Shown: in pieces, positions 47,271 to 60,875 of the stretch | Layout: each line of letters starts with the position of its first letter | Position numbering within the stretch: position 1 is the stretch's first letter | The notes under the pieces: model-generated | The model's database searches: none | Told to the model about the DNA's origin: nothing | The model's input: only the letters and a program-made list of their open reading frames with translations | From: Epiperipatus broadwayi | Taxonomy: Eukaryota; Onychophora; Udeonychophora; Euonychophora; Peripatidae | Assembly: GCA_028023455.1 (NCBI GenBank) | Contig: JAQFVV010006541.1 | Coordinates: 432,001 to 496,000 of the forward strand | Direction: 5' to 3' | DNA length: 64,000 nt | Made by a program: the position numbers and the translations under genes

Positions 47271-49792
47271 TTTCTTAATTTGTATTGCTAAAAATAAAAC
47301 ATGTTTGACTAAGATCTAAATATAATCATATAAATATTATTTTTGAATAATTACTAAATAAATATTTTCTAAAAGTAATTATAAATATTTAAATAAATTA
47401 TGAAAAATAGACTTTTTTGTTCATTGTTAACACCAATAGCAGAGGAGTTTACAAGTAAACTCTGAAGCACAAAATCAAAGAATCTACCAATCAGAAATGA
47501 TGTCAGCTCATTCCTTAGTACTTTCTCTGTGAAATACTGATACCTTTTGATTTTTTAAACTAAGAAAGCAGTATTTACTTTAGTTCTGGTTCTATCAGCA
47601 AATAAAAACAAAACTAGCAAAATAATTCTATAGATAGTTACAAAAAAGTTAAAAAAACAAAACAAAAGTGACAGTATCACCGTCTTTTTAATATCATGGA
47701 GATAAGAATCATAAAATTAACAAACATATATCATTAAGATACATCAATTTTAATTTAAACTTATTTATGACAAGCTTTGTCTAATGAATGTACTCTATCT
47801 TAATATTTCCTTTTAATATATCAAAATTAAAAGAATTTGGTAATTGGTTTTCAATAATGTCTTCAACAAAACAAAAAAACTTGAACTTCGTGCTAGTTAT
47901 AATAGCCAAAGTTACCAAAAATGATTAACAATTTTTGCTAAGGCAACATCTATAGATAAAACAGGGATTCATCTTTTACCCTATGTAAGATTTGTAAGTG
48001 TACTAAGAGTATTAAATGCTAACACATGATTGTAACAAATTAGTATTTTCATTTGCCTAAAAGTTTTGAATTAACTTCACTCACTAATCAAAATTAAACT
48101 TTTAGATTAATATCTAATCATATTTATAACTGATGTAACAAATTCTTAATCTAATAACCCATAAAATGCCAATAACTAACTGTTTTCCAAATGTAAGTCA
48201 CATGATAACAGTAAATGCTTCATAACAAAATATAATATCCATCAACTTTCACCTTTTACCCTGATCAAAGATCTGAAATAGACAGAGTGTTGATTGAGAA
48301 TTTTATCAGCGTTGAAGTTTTAAATGTTTGACTCAACATTGTCTGTTTAAAGATATTACTTCAGGGTAAAAGTTGAATTCATCTTAATTTATAAAGATTG
48401 CCTAATAACAGAATGTGGTTATTTTATCAGTTTTTAGATGTTATCATGTGAATTGTATTTAAATACCAGTTAACTATTACCAATAGTTTATTATATGTAA
48501 GTGTTGAATAGGAGTTTGTTTGAAAAGTTGTTAAAATGGTTATTTATCAACCTAGTTTCAAATATTTATTTTTCTTGTTGGATAGGGTTTATTTAAAACT
48601 TCTAGGCAGATTAAAATCTTATTGTATTATAGTCATATGTGGCATAATAAAATATCTTTTAACAGAATAAAATATGAAACCATTTCTTATAGAGATTCCA
48701 TAGAAAACAAATTATGGATATACTATTTGTTTATTGAGATTTGACTGTTATCATATCAATTTCATTTAGAAACCAGTTATCTATTAAAAATTTATACTTT
48801 AAGATATATAATAAATACCACATAAATATAAAATATTTTTAAGAATTAATGTTTGATTTAAAAAAAAAATTGATCTGTACTGGATAAAAGTGTCTCTCAT
48901 CACCAATATTATAAGCAGCATGAAAAACAGTTGACACATTATTTAAGACAAATAGAATGTTATGATTGAATTTAACTGAAGATTGAGTTATTGTGTTTGA
49001 TGGTTTGCCAATTGGCTTCAGAGCAGCTGATGACCTTAGCTATAACAAAAACATGTCTAGCAGATATGGGTTGATTTTTTCATCAAACAATTCAATCTTA
49101 AAGATCATGGTGGGTTTCGTTAGAGAGAATATCTTAAAATTAATATTATATATATATATACATTTTGACCCATGTCAGTGATGAATTTGTGAGGATTCAC
49201 CAAAGTGATCATCATCAATGTATATGCACTATTTTAATTTACAATAAAGTATTTGTAATTATAAATTGTATTAGATAAAATGATTTTTAAAAATAATTTT
49301 GAAACTTTTTTCCTAAAATTTATTTTTCAAAATGGAAGCCATATTGTAAGACTGGTGAAATCAAAGGATAGTGATATCATTAACTGGTTTTGTTTTAATT
49401 ACAAAACTTTCTCAGGTGGAAGTCAAAAAATTGTATTTTTATTTTTTGCCTTATGCTGAAAAATCTTGTGAAGCTTTTTTTTCCACAGCTTTAAATTTTA
49501 TGTATATATTTTTTCTAATATTTTAATTTCAAAAAAATTCAAAATGTGGCAGAAAAATTGAATAAGCAAGTCTTCAAAGTTTCTTAAACTCTACAATGAT
49601 GGGAATCTTTTATATATTTGGTGATTTCAAACTTTGGTAGATTACTTTGAAGAAATATTATGATGATCTAAAAACTTGATTTTTTGGAAAGTTTATGATT
49701 ATTTTTGTTTTGTAATTGTGTAGTAATTATTATAAATCAATTATATATAAATAAGCAATTATTTTATATAGTGCTATGTTTATGATTGTAAT
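47271..49792. other. AT-rich stretch without recognised genes
   Basis: A 62-codon frame at 48993-49181 has no recognisable feature. Nothing else supported. Confidence 0.45.
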
Positions 49793-50540
49793 ACATTTAA
49801 AGATCAGCCTTTCAAGCTATTGTGCATGCGCTTTTTTATGAGTGTTAATAATAAATGCTTTCATTCCCCACATGAGATAAGTATTTATGAAAGAATAAAA
49901 TGAATCCACTTATTTTTTCTAACCCAAATGCTTATATATGGGCAAAGCTTAAGTACTGGAAATGAAAGTGTGAGGATAAACCACTCACATTAAATTACTG
50001 TTTACAATATCTGAATGAATGACATAGATGAAATTATCTGGAATTTACTAAACGTCACTCTCGAATGAAACTTAAACATATGTAAATAAGCATTTATTTT
50101 ATATAGCGCTATGTTTATAATTGTAATAATTGTATTCATTTATTATTAACACTCATAAAAAAGTGCATGCACAATAGTTTGAAAGGCTGATATTTAAATG
50201 TATTACAATTATAAACATAGCACTATATAAAATAAATGCTTATTTACATATGTTTAAGTTTCATTTGAGAGTGATGTTTAGTAAATTCCAGATAATTTCG
50301 TCGATGTCATTCATTCAGATTTCGTAAACAGTAATTTAAAGTGAGTGGGTTATCCTCACGCTTTCATTTCCAGTACTTAAGATATGCCCATATATAAGCA
50401 TTTGGGTTGAAAAGAATAAATGGATTCATTTTATTCTTTCATAAATACTATATCTCGTGTTGGGAATGAAAGTATTCATTTATTATTAATACTCGTAAAA
50501 AAGTGCATGCACAATAGCTTGAAAGGCTGATCTTTAAATG
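49793..50540. mobile_element. Foldback element, arms about 335 bp
   Basis: Left arm 49793-50128 begins ACATTTAAAGATCAGCCTTT and returns inverted at 50200-50540. Landmarks AACCCAAATGCTTATATATG, TCTGGAATTTACTAAACGTC and TAAGCATTTATTTTATATAG all have mirrored partners. The 70-bp loop (50129-50199) is itself another inverted copy of the terminal 75 bp. No coding capacity. Confidence 0.85.
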
Positions 50541-50612
50541 TATAATATATATATATATATATATATATAGGCTGATCTTTAAATGTATCATATATATATA
50601 TATATATATATT
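50541..50612. repeat. (TA)n with duplicated foldback end
   Basis: GGCTGATCTTTAAATGTAT occurs at 50525-50543 and again at 50571-50589, each followed by a TA run. Confidence 0.85.
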
Positions 50613-52233
50613 TCAGACATGTTTTATTTTTAAATATAAAAGAATATATTATTGTTTGTAATGTTACCATAGAGATTAAAATTGTGGAAAATACAACTGT
50701 TTAGCAATGTTGCTGCTCAACAGACTGTTATAACATTTAGTGATATCAGAAAAATTACAAAAAAAAATTTAAACTTTAAAAACATACATTGATATATTTA
50801 CTAGATATTACAAATAATTAATTCAGATTTTAAAAACAAACATCAAACAAGATTTTGTTTATTTTTCAAATTGAATCTGCTCCATTCTGAAATTTGCTGA
50901 TGCAACAGCACTTTGTTATGATTAAAATCTAATTTTTAAAATAATTCTGAAAATTAATGTACTTTTTTTTTAATGTATTTAATTTCTAAACAAAAATATT
51001 TATCAAATGAGGTCAAATTTATTATATTATGATAAATAATAATAGTTTAATATTAAATCAAAAGTTGAAAGCTTAAATCTAGTGAGACCAAAATCATCTG
51101 TCAGAATGTTAGAGGAGTGCAAAAGAGTTAAAACTACATCATCTAAAAATAAAATGGTGACATTGATGCTAAAAAATATTTATTCTAAAAGTGTATTATA
51201 TGGTATATATTATTATGTTTTGGCTATAAAATTAAAATATGATTAATATTTTTTTCTTTTTTTGTGTGCAGTGTTCTTGCAAGACAATCAGTAATTTCAT
51301 TTGTGTCAATTTTATTCAATACAGTAAGTAATCTAAAATATACTTTAATGATATGTACTAAGAAGAAACTGTACTAGTAGTAAATTTTAAGATGTGTACA
51401 TTAAAATATATTCACTCCATCAATATTTATTAAAGTTCTTATGAATGTTATTTTGTTTGTTGTAAAAAAAAGTAAATGATAAAATACAGACTTTGTAATA
51501 GGATTTTTTTTAAGAAAAAATAAATGATTTTATGCATTACGCAGTTAATAATCAATCTTACTTAATCAAAGGCTACTAAATATAAATTTAAAATAGAAAT
51601 TATTTGTTTGATTTTAAATTAATTGCTTCATAATTTGTTTCTGATAATAGGATTTTTTATTGCAAATATAAAAAACACACTATCGTATAATCAGTCAAAA
51701 ATAAAAGATTTAATCATTTATAATATTAAAATTTCAACAATCAACTATAAACTGTTCTTTATCAAATATTCACTGCATTTATGTATAAAGTGAATAAATT
51801 TATGAATTGTTTTATTAAATAAACAACAATGGTGCAAAAAAAAATCAGTTTTATTGGTTAGAAATCACAAAAATAATAAACTTTGACAATAAAACATAGA
51901 CTATATCAAAATTAAATTTTAAAGTATGCATTGTGTTAACTTTTTTGTTTTTAATTGTAAAGTGTACATTGTGGTTAGTTAATTATTTTTACCTTCATAA
52001 TTTAACCAATCATTATTCAGAAAATATTTTCTCACAATCTAAGAAGAATAATGGTAGATAATCAATGAAAAATTATATATACGAAGAAATTATGACATGA
52101 TTTTAATTATATGCTATCCTAAAAAATGTAAATAAACAAACAAAAATATTCATTAAAATTCACAAATTTTACAATATTTAAGCTGCCAAATTTTCCCTCT
52201 GAAAGTAGGTGATCACATTAATAAAAAAGAGTA
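50613..52233. other. AT-rich spacer around a candidate exon
   Basis: Only the exon-like segment at 51272-51323 stands out. Confidence 0.4.
51272..51323 (+). CDS. Candidate internal exon (52 nt), unknown gene
   Basis: A long pyrimidine tract and GTGTGCAG precede it; ACA|GTAAGTAA follows. One frame is open, VLARQSVISFVSILFNT after a single leading base, giving a hydrophobic, membrane-like stretch. It ends on a codon boundary. The segment at 55295-55360 begins on a codon boundary, so the two could splice in phase. I do not recognise the protein. Chance matches to splice sites are common in AT-rich DNA. Confidence 0.3.
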
Positions 52234-53952
52234 CTTACATAGTTTGCTTGTACCAGAAAGGTTCCACCTGTTTTATTTTAAATTATCCATTTTCAGAGGC
52301 TTCCAACACATGGTATAAACAATATGGCAGACTATAAGTTATTGTATTTAATATTTACATTTTTTTAAAATTTATTAAAATGATAAAGAAACACAAAGTA
52401 TAAAGGGTTGTAATTAGAAACTTTTTAAATGTAAATGCAATAAAGAAATTAAAATTCAACACAATTAAGCAAACTATAACAAAGATGCAGGTAAACTTCA
52501 CTTTTTGGACAAGCCCCATAATTTTGAAAATATTCCACTGAAATTCACAAAAATCTAAAGCATTGTGATTAAAAAAAATTTAAATATAAATTCACTACAT
52601 AAGCTGTAAACTTATTTCAGTGCATTCACAAACAATGCTTTGGAGCCTTTTAACCATGTTCCTTTCCAAACAGATATAGGCACTTAGAACATGTTCACAT
52701 GACATTGACATTGCACTCTGTTTACACATAAAATGTAATATCATGACCATTATCATATACTTTTCAGTCATCCACTATCTTGTAATTTTAAAAATATTCC
52801 ATGGCATCTTATTCTGATGATGAAAAATTTTAAATTACAATCATATTTTCCAAAATGATGAGGCAAAAATGAAATGTTAAAAAAATCAGCACATGCTAAT
52901 GTATGTCAAGAAAAAAACTAATGTTAGTTTTAACCACATGTTATCTGTTCACTTCATGTTAACATTTGAGCATTATGTTGGAAATGGAATTTATTAAAAA
53001 ATGTATTTTAATTTTTTTTTAAATTAACATTCAAAAACATTTGTTAATATTTTTTTAAAGTTAACAAGCTAGACACATTTGAGAAAAAAATATTTTTTTT
53101 CAGGATCGAACTATTTGTTTACTTTTTTCCCTCGAAATTATTTCCCGAATATATGTATTCTAAATTGAATGTTAATGTTAAAAAATAAAAATACATTTTT
53201 TTAATAAATTCCATTCACAACATAATGTCCAAATGTTAACATGAGGTGAACAGATGAGGTTAAAATTAACATTATTTTTTTGTTAATATTGATTAACATA
53301 TAGTGAGTTTTTAAACATTTTTTTTTGCCCTATCATTTTTTCAAATATGATTAAAATTTGGAATCTTTCATCAACAGAACAACATGCAATGGATTATATT
53401 CAAAATTACAGAATAATGGTTATCTGAAAAGTATGCGATAATAATCATCATATTACACTTTATGTGTGAACAGAGATGCAATGATGGTGTTGTGTGCAAA
53501 CATGTTCTAATCATTTTTCTGTTTGGAAAGGAATATGGTTAGAAGGCTCCAAAAACTTTTTGAAAGTGTACTGATATTAGTTTACAGTTGGAGTAGGGAA
53601 TTTGCAATAATAAAAAAATTAATTACATCCTTTTGGATTTTTGTGTTTCCGTGGAATATTTTCAAAATTACAAGGCTCATCTAAAAATTGATGTCTGTCT
53701 GTATCTTTGTTATAGTTTGCTTACTCACATTTAGTTTGTATTTTGTTTACTGTATTTACATTTAAAAAGTTTTTAATTATAACCCTTTGGATTTTTGTGT
53801 TTCTTTATCATTTTAATACATAAAAAAACATAAATATTAAATCCGATAATTTAGATTCAGCCATATTTTTATACTATATGGTGAGAGCTTCTAAAAATGG
53901 ATAATTTAATATAAAATATGTGACTAGCCTTCCAGCAGGCAAACTATGTAAG
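52234..53952. mobile_element. Giant foldback element, arms about 787 bp
   Basis: Left end CTTACATAGTTTGC and right end GCAAACTATGTAAG are exact complements. Arms 52234-53020 and about 53170-53952 match throughout with moderate divergence; examples are TCCTTTCCAAACAGA with its mirror TCTGTTTGGAAAGGA, and ACAAAGTATAAAGGGTT with its mirror. The spacer of about 150 bp is not open in any frame. No transposase, so non-autonomous or long dead. Confidence 0.85.
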
Positions 53953-55035
53953 TTCCAAAAAAGGTAATATTTATAAGTAAGTTAACAGTCTATCAGTAGT
54001 CACTTTTCCATCTTGAAGCATCGTACATGATTATATACATTAACAGAATTTCTTCAGTTTATGCTAAATGCACAGTCAGTTTTTTTTATTATGTTTTTGA
54101 ATTTTATGTGAAGTGTTTTGCATAATAAAATATTTTTTAAGCATAATGCTAAAAGTTTTACGAAATTTTAGAATGTACTAAAAGTTGATACTGTTTTCAA
54201 AAAGTCAAAACAATACAAGAGATTCTAATTTCTGGTACTATTACATTTCTATGAGAGAGAAAAGTTATCTTTAAAAAATCATCCAGAAATACTCTATAGT
54301 GATGAAAGTCAGATATTTCACTATTCTCTTTGTTTTTAAAATAATACATATGCTAATTTGTTTTTGTTTTTTGTCTTATTATTACTACTTCAGTGACTAC
54401 ATGAAGAAAAATGAACTCAGTAAAATATATCCCTCAATTTATTATTAATAACTATATTATTATATATTATTATTTACAATTTTGTTTATATAATATTGAT
54501 TTATATATGGATACTATACATATAAAAAGCATCTGTGTTATATGTGTGAGTATGTTGAGAAGTATTATACATTTTCATTTCAATAAACAATATATATTCT
54601 ATTTTAATTAATATTTATCAACAAAACATAAGCTACTATATGCTATATACATTTGAATGTAAAAGACGCTTAGAAAAAAATAACCTTGTTTGTGGTTCCA
54701 CTGTATATATTGAAAAAGAGGACTACCAAACTGTTTTATTGAATGTACAATTACCCACAGGTCCTTTCTCTAAAAAATGGCCTACTTATGCAAATAATTA
54801 GCTATTTAATTATGGTAATCACCTATTTACATTTCTTTAATAGCCCGGCAGTCTTCTCCCCATTGTAACTTAGTTAAAAGGGTTCTAGGCAAAAATTGCA
54901 AACTTTATTCAGATTTTAAGCGTATCTCGTTTTTGTTTTTGTGTATAGTTATTTTCCATATTACATTTCCTCAAGATACTGTGAATGAAAACTTTTTAAT
55001 GTTACAACAATGTTATATATATATATATATATAAG
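53953..55035. other. AT-rich spacer, nothing recognised
   Basis: No feature supported; a (TA)n sits at about 55016-55032. Confidence 0.45.
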
Positions 55036-55190
55036 GGATCGAACTCACACTTTCACACGCTCCTCAACTCCCCATGCCATCTCATATTGCTGACCACTGG
55101 ATCACATGCATGTTGAAAATATAAATAATCACCAATATATGTATTTCATGCTAAACCAGAAATCATCAGTTGGTCCAGATTAGTTAGTAA
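55036..55190 (-). mobile_element. SINE-like repeat family B, best-preserved B box
   Basis: Complement carries GTGTGAGTTCGATCCC, matching the Pol III B-box core TTCGATCC, preceded by GATGGCATGGGGAGTTGAGG (A-box-like). Plus text AAACCAGAAATCATCAGTTGG matches the 35.5 kb copy. Confidence 0.65.
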
Positions 55191-55294
55191 AATGTTTATT
55201 CATCAAATGATACTATTTTCAATTTAAGTTTTATTTTATTTAATCAAATTTTTGTAAATTGTGAATTTAAAGTAACAAATTATTTTTTCCATAG

Positions 55295-55360
55295 GAACCC
55301 ATTATAATTGCTGATTCTTTTATGGAAGATTTTGGAGTATCAATCATCCTTACTAACCAG
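55295..55360 (+). CDS. Candidate internal exon (66 nt), unknown gene
   Basis: TATTTTTTCCATAG|GAACCC at the left and AACCAG|GTAAAG at the right are good acceptor and donor sites. The 66 bases are open in phase 0: EPIIIADSFMEDFGVSIILT then NQ. In phase with the candidate exon at 51272-51323. Product unknown. The 4 kb between them would be an intron containing the giant foldback. Confidence 0.35.
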
Positions 55361-56579
55361 GTAAAGGTGTGTGTGTGTGTGTATGTATATTAAACAAAAT
55401 AAGCACAGTATTCAAGACCTACAAAATATTTTAAGATTTTTTTTTTTTAAAGTTTTTTCACAGGAATAAACAATATTGATAAAATAATAATGTAAAAAAT
55501 TAAATAATTACTTCTAATATAGCTTTTGGCAATAAATAATATTTATTTATCGTTGGTGAAGGTGTGGTTTATTTATTAGTAGTATTATTTGCTTTGCTTG
55601 GCTTCGTACAGTGTTGACTCGCAGATTTTGGAGATAAAGATCCATGGATTGCAGACTTTTTCTATTACTTTTGGTAATCAAATTTCTTAGGAACTCCTAG
55701 AAGTAACCCATTTGATTACCTCTAAAATTTTGTCTGTATATAATAGTATTTTAAAAGTAAAATATAAACTTTTATAAATTTAGCTTTGAGACACACTATA
55801 TAAATACTTTCAATAATAGAGAAATTTTTTCATGGTCATTATAATAACTTTTTAAAATGATTGATTTGCTCAGAGAATTTTTTTTTCACATTAAGTGAGA
55901 TGTTTCTGAGGCTGAGGTTTCTGATGATTTCTTTGATATGGAAAAAAGCAAAGCATTTTTTTTATGAAAAAGTACACTGCGGAGTAAGTCTTTCCAACAG
56001 CCTCTTAAAATCCCAAAGTAGACAATTCTTATGAAGATTTCTAATAATGGTAATGGTTTGAACGATTAAATCTTTGTTATATTCTCTAGTTAAGAATATT
56101 TACATAGCATTTACCTATCAATGTTAGATAGATAGCTATTGGTTAGACCCCCCCTCCCCCAAAAAAACTGAAACCTTTTGAAAATAATTTAATGTGATTT
56201 AAAATCGAACGCTAGGAAATATGTAAACATAATAGATAAGTTTTCCACTTCTGCATCATAAACCAAACACACACACATATATATATATAATAATATATCG
56301 CATACATTCACTGCTATTTATTAAATAAATGGCTACGACTTTTTGAAAAGCGGAAACGATTACCACACTGCATTTCGCCTTAACCAATTTTTAAGACTTA
56401 CATGTAAGATCAAGGTGATGAGAAAAAAGTCTATGATGTAAAATTGGTTTAAAATGTTGGTATTGTTAAATATAATTACATTAATCTTTAATCTATAAAC
56501 TAAAGTGTTTATCTTAGTTAAAAAATTATTTATGAAAGATATATTTATTGAGGTTGTATTTAAATATTAATATTATATA
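55361..56579. other. AT-rich spacer
   Basis: (TG)n at 55366-55382; otherwise nothing recognised. Confidence 0.45.
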
Positions 56580-57040
56580 GGCTGCAGAAAGGAGTTTGCT
56601 ATTAACTGAAAGGAGACCCTTTGATTCCTCTTGGAGGCCTTAAAGGAACCGAGCAGGGCAAATTCATAATGTCTACTCCATACGTTCTTGTCGTTGCAGC
56701 TGTTATTACTATGTGTTTATTCATATAGTATATGAACATGGATGGGCTGCTCACCAACACGCATTAGCCAGCATGGTGAGTTTATTGGCTTTTTACCTCT
56801 GAGTTTAAGATCAAGAAACACCATGGTCTTTCTTCTCAGTGCCTGATAAGGCAGAATGACTGTTTGTGTAAATGATAAATATTTTTCTAATACATATATA
56901 CAATTATGACAGACAAAAATAAAACATGGCCCTTATTCCCAGGAGGCTGTAAAGTCACCAACCAAGGTAGCGGTTGGTGGCTAAAGGTGGAGGGTGCTAA
57001 GAATCCCCTGATTGCAGACACAGGCTGCCATTTGATGACA

Positions 57041-58118
57041 ACTTTTTATTTAGGTACTTACAACTGCAGATCACCTTCAAGTGAAGGAAGATTGCAAGAA
57101 TTAGAAGAATAACGCTCTTATATTAAATGGAATATTATTGGACTTTGTGAAGTTAGAAGAAAAGGTGATGAGACAATTGATTTAAAAAGTGGACATATAT
57201 TATATTATAAAGGCACAAATATTGGAAATACAAGTAAAGTAGGATTCATTATAAATAAGAAATGGAAGAACAATATTGTGGAGATTGATGGTGTATCAGA
57301 CAGAGTGTCAAGATTAGTTATACAACTTAATAGCAGATACCAAATGCAGATAATTCAGGTTTATGCCCCAATAAGTTCTTATAGTGATGAAATAGTAGAA
57401 GATTTTTATATGGATGTACAAAAGGCTTTTGATCAGAGTAAACAACATTTTAAAATTGTTATGGGAGACTTTAATGCTAGAATTGGTAAACAAATGAAAG
57501 ATGAAATTGCTGTAGGTAATGTTGGTTATGGTAATAGAAATGAGAGAGGACATAGATTTGTGGAGTTTTCAGAAAAAGAAAAACTTTATATTATGAATTC
57601 TTTTTTTGAGAAAAATGTTAAAAGAAAATGGTCCATCATGGAAGCATCCAAATGAAGGTATAGCAGAATTGGATTATATTTTGACTAACAGAAAATACAT
57701 ATTTCAAGATTGTAATGTTCTTAATAGATTCAACACAGGAAGTGATCATCGATTAGTAAGGTGCAAGATACGTGTTAATGTAAAACTAGAAAGACAAAAA
57801 TTGTTAAGAAAAACAATAATTACAGTTGATATTCCTAATCTTCAGAAACATTCTAATGAATTTAAATTAGAACTTACAAATCGGTTTGAAGTATTAGTAG
57901 ATTTTGAACATGATTCAGATTTGAATGAAATTAATATGAAAATAACTGATACACTTTTAAAAACTGCAACAAAGATACCTGATAGAAAAAAGCAGCAATT
58001 GACCAATAAAATTTCTACTGAGACTAGACAATTTATGAAGAAAATAAGAAATATGAAGATATACAAAAATGATGCACTAAAAAGAATTGAATATCTTGAA
58101 TTTTGTAAAATGGTGTGA
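57041..58118 (+). pseudogene. RTE LINE apurinic-type endonuclease domain
   Basis: YLGTYNCRSPSSEGRLQELE (domain start), a TAA at 57110, then WNIIGLCEVRRKGDE (catalytic Glu region), LNSRYQMQIIQVYAPISSYS, KIVMGDFNARIGKQMKDE (GDFNA, catalytic Asp and Asn), a frameshift at about 57640, then IAELDYILTNRKYIFQDCNV and FNTGSDHRLVRCKIRV (SDHRLV, catalytic Asp-His pair). All catalytic blocks of an exonuclease-endonuclease-phosphatase fold are visible. The frame ends in a TGA at 58118. In life the enzyme nicks target DNA to prime reverse transcription. Confidence 0.88.
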
Positions 58119-59849
58119 AAAAGAGTTGAAAATGATATAAGAAAGTGTAAATGTGAACTAGCAAGAAAAGCTGTAGAATGTAAAACAACATTTTGGTATT
58201 GGTAGGAAATTTATATCTGCAATAAGAAAAAAAGATGGAATTATTGCTAAAAAGAGAGATGACATCATGAAATTGGTAGAAAATTTTTATCAAGAATTAT
58301 ATAGTAATAAAGAACAAGTACCTCCTATATCTATTACATCTTCCGAATTGCCCAGAATTTTAAATGAAGAAGTGATACATTCAATTAAATGTATGAAGAA
58401 AGGAAAGGCTCCAGGTAATGATGGAATTATAATTGATATATTAAAAGAAGCAGGTGAAGAAACAGAAATTTTTTTAGCAAAGTTATATACCAAATGTCTA
58501 AGTGATAAAGATGTACCGGATGATTGGAAAAATGCAGTAATAATATTAATATTTAAAAAAGGTGATAAAGAATATATTAGAAATTACAGACCTATCAGCC
58601 TTTTATCAGTTTTATATAAAAAATTTTACCAAGATAATTACAACTTGTCTACAGAGAACATTGGATTTCCACCAACCAAGAGAACAAGCTGGATTTAAAA
58701 GTGGTTTTAGTACAGTAGATCATATTCAGGTACTGAGAGAAGTTATAGAAAGGACAAATGAATATAAGTTGTCATTATGTTTTGGATTTGTAGATTATGA
58801 AAAGGCATTTGATTCTATAAACATTTCTTCAGTGATTAAAGCATTGGATCATCAAGGTATTGATCCAGGATATTGTCATATTTTAAAGAATATTTATAAA
58901 AATGCAACAGCAATAATTAGATTACATAATGATACTGGGAAAGTCAACATTGAGAAAGGTGTAAGACAAGGTGACTCCATATCTCCAAAACTTTTTACAG
59001 CAGTGCTGCAAGAAGTATTTTGTGGATTAAAATGGGAAACTAAAGGAGTGAAAGTAAATGAAGATTTTTTAAGTCATTTAGATTTCGCAGATGATGTAGT
59101 TGTTTTTTGCAAATAATGCTTCAGAGCTGCAGGAAATGTTGCAGGAGTTATTAGATGAAAGTAGGAAAGTAGGACTAAAGATAAATGTTAAAAAGACTAA
59201 AGTAATGTTTAATTGATTTGCTCAAAATATGAAAATAAAGATTGATTATGATGAATTAGAAGAAGTTAACAGTTACAAATACCTTGGTCAGATTATTAAT
59301 ACAGATGAAAACATAATGGAGGAAATTAATCATAGAATTAAACTTGTTTGGAGTGCTTTTGGTAGAAATAACTTGATACTAAAAGGAAATATGCCTATGT
59401 GTTTGAAAAGGAAGGTTTTTAACAAATGTGTTTTACCAGTTCTTACTTATGGATCTGAGACTTGGACACTCAATAGAAGAGCAATACAGAGACTTCAGAC
59501 CACTCAAAGAAGTATGGAGGGGTGTATGTTGGGAGTAACAAGAAGAGATCGAAAACGCAATGTATGGGTAAGAGAACAAATAGGTGTTACTGACCTGATT
59601 GAAAAAATTAAAAGATTGAAGTGGAGTTGGGCTGGACATATTGCTAGAAGAGATGATAATAGATGGACAATTGAAATTTTAAACTGGATTCCAAGAGATT
59701 GCAAAAGACCCAGAAAGAGACCACATGTGAGATGGATGGATGAAATAAGAAAGTGTGCAGGGGTGATGTGGAGAAGAGAAGCTAAAGATCAGAGAAGATG
59801 GATTAAACTTGGAAAGATCTTCATTCTGCAGTGGATTGATAATGGTTGA
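58119..59849 (+). pseudogene. RTE LINE reverse transcriptase and C-terminal domain
   Basis: After a shift near 58200: EEVIHSIKCMKKGKAPGNDG, DDWKNAVIILIFKKGDKEYI and RNYRPISLLSVLYK; a shift near 58620; QPREQAGFKSGFSTVDHIQV; FGFVDYEKAFDSINISSVIK (catalytic Asp); GVRQGDSISPKLFTAVLQEV; FADDVVVFCK (59084 on, catalytic Asp pair); a TAA at 59114; KINVKKTKVMFN with a TGA at 59215. The 206-codon C-terminal frame follows (59229-59849: NSYKYLGQIINTDENIMEEI, VLTYGSETWTLNRRAIQRLQ, KWSWAGHIARRDDNRWTIEI, DEIRKCAGVMWRREAKD). Stops and shifts preclude activity. Confidence 0.9.
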
Positions 59850-59880
59850 TAATGATGATGATATAAAATAAATGGTTAAT

Positions 59881-60875
59881 TGGTCGAGTTGATACAAAAT
59901 TTGAAAGTGATGGAACTGAAACGGTGATGCATGATCATTAAATTTACATTTGTGAATATATATATCATTCATTGAATTGAATATATCAACATAATCAAGT
60001 TGATAGATAACTATATATTTAATCACATATTAATTTTCACCTAATCGACTTTTGTTCAAAATTGAATCTTGTCAAGATATTACGTTAATTTAATATGTCA
60101 CTTGATATCCATATCATTTTAGCCCTCCCTCTTTTGACTAACTTTAACCCTAAAAATGATTTTTACTTTCCAATTTTTATTTAAAACCCATTTCTCTCCC
60201 AAATTTATTGAGCCTTATACTAAATTCAAACATTTTTCTTTATTTTCTTGTATATACATTGTCTCATACTATATATTTTCATACAAAATATTAAAACAAC
60301 ATTTTGAACTTTATGAAAGACTTCTAATTATTAAGATTGCTTCATATTTCCTCAATGCCATAATTACCACATTCATAACGTAAGTGCAGTAATAAATAAT
60401 TAAATATTAATAATTAATAAACACAGTTCAATAAAAGTTCCAGCATTGAATGTGACCATGATAGGCACAATACTGAACCCTGGGTTCTATAGACTGTCAC
60501 TTTAATTATTGCCCAGATCACATGTGAAAAAAATATCAAAAAATATATTGCTGAGTTTATAAGAAATTCATCCATTAAAGAGATAAGGATGGATTGTGAT
60601 TTATAGACCATGAATACCAGAGAAGGCTACTTTGGCCCAGCACCAAATAAAGTAGAACAAAATAAATATAGTAATAGTAACCGAAATAATTCCAATAAAT
60701 ATTCATTAAACATCATTGCTTCTCTGGTTAATGATACAGTAATTTAGTTATACACAGTATTTCTTTTATTTTTTTTTATCATTTTCTTCCCCTCTTTTCT
60801 TCCAAAATGTAAGCTTGTGGTTAAGACCTGTAGAGGTCCCTACTATCATTATGTGCACATTCTTGAGGTTACAGC
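59881..60875. other. AT-rich spacer, nothing recognised
   Basis: No feature supported. Confidence 0.45.

Larger units (their letters stand above)
56580..59880 (+). mobile_element. RTE-type LINE, nearly full length, inactive
   Basis: GC-richer block from about 56580 with a 5' region, then an endonuclease and RT polyprotein, then a short TGATAATGATGATGA tail typical of RTE elements. Source family of the fragments at 1.1, 22.7, 43.5 and 46.8 kb. At least seven breaks in the coding region (detailed in the two entries below). It is the best-preserved LINE here and probably the youngest. Confidence 0.9.

Noticed and set aside
54398-54424. Possible short exon after a pyrimidine tract
   Set aside because: Begins with TGA in the phase required by the neighbouring candidate exons.
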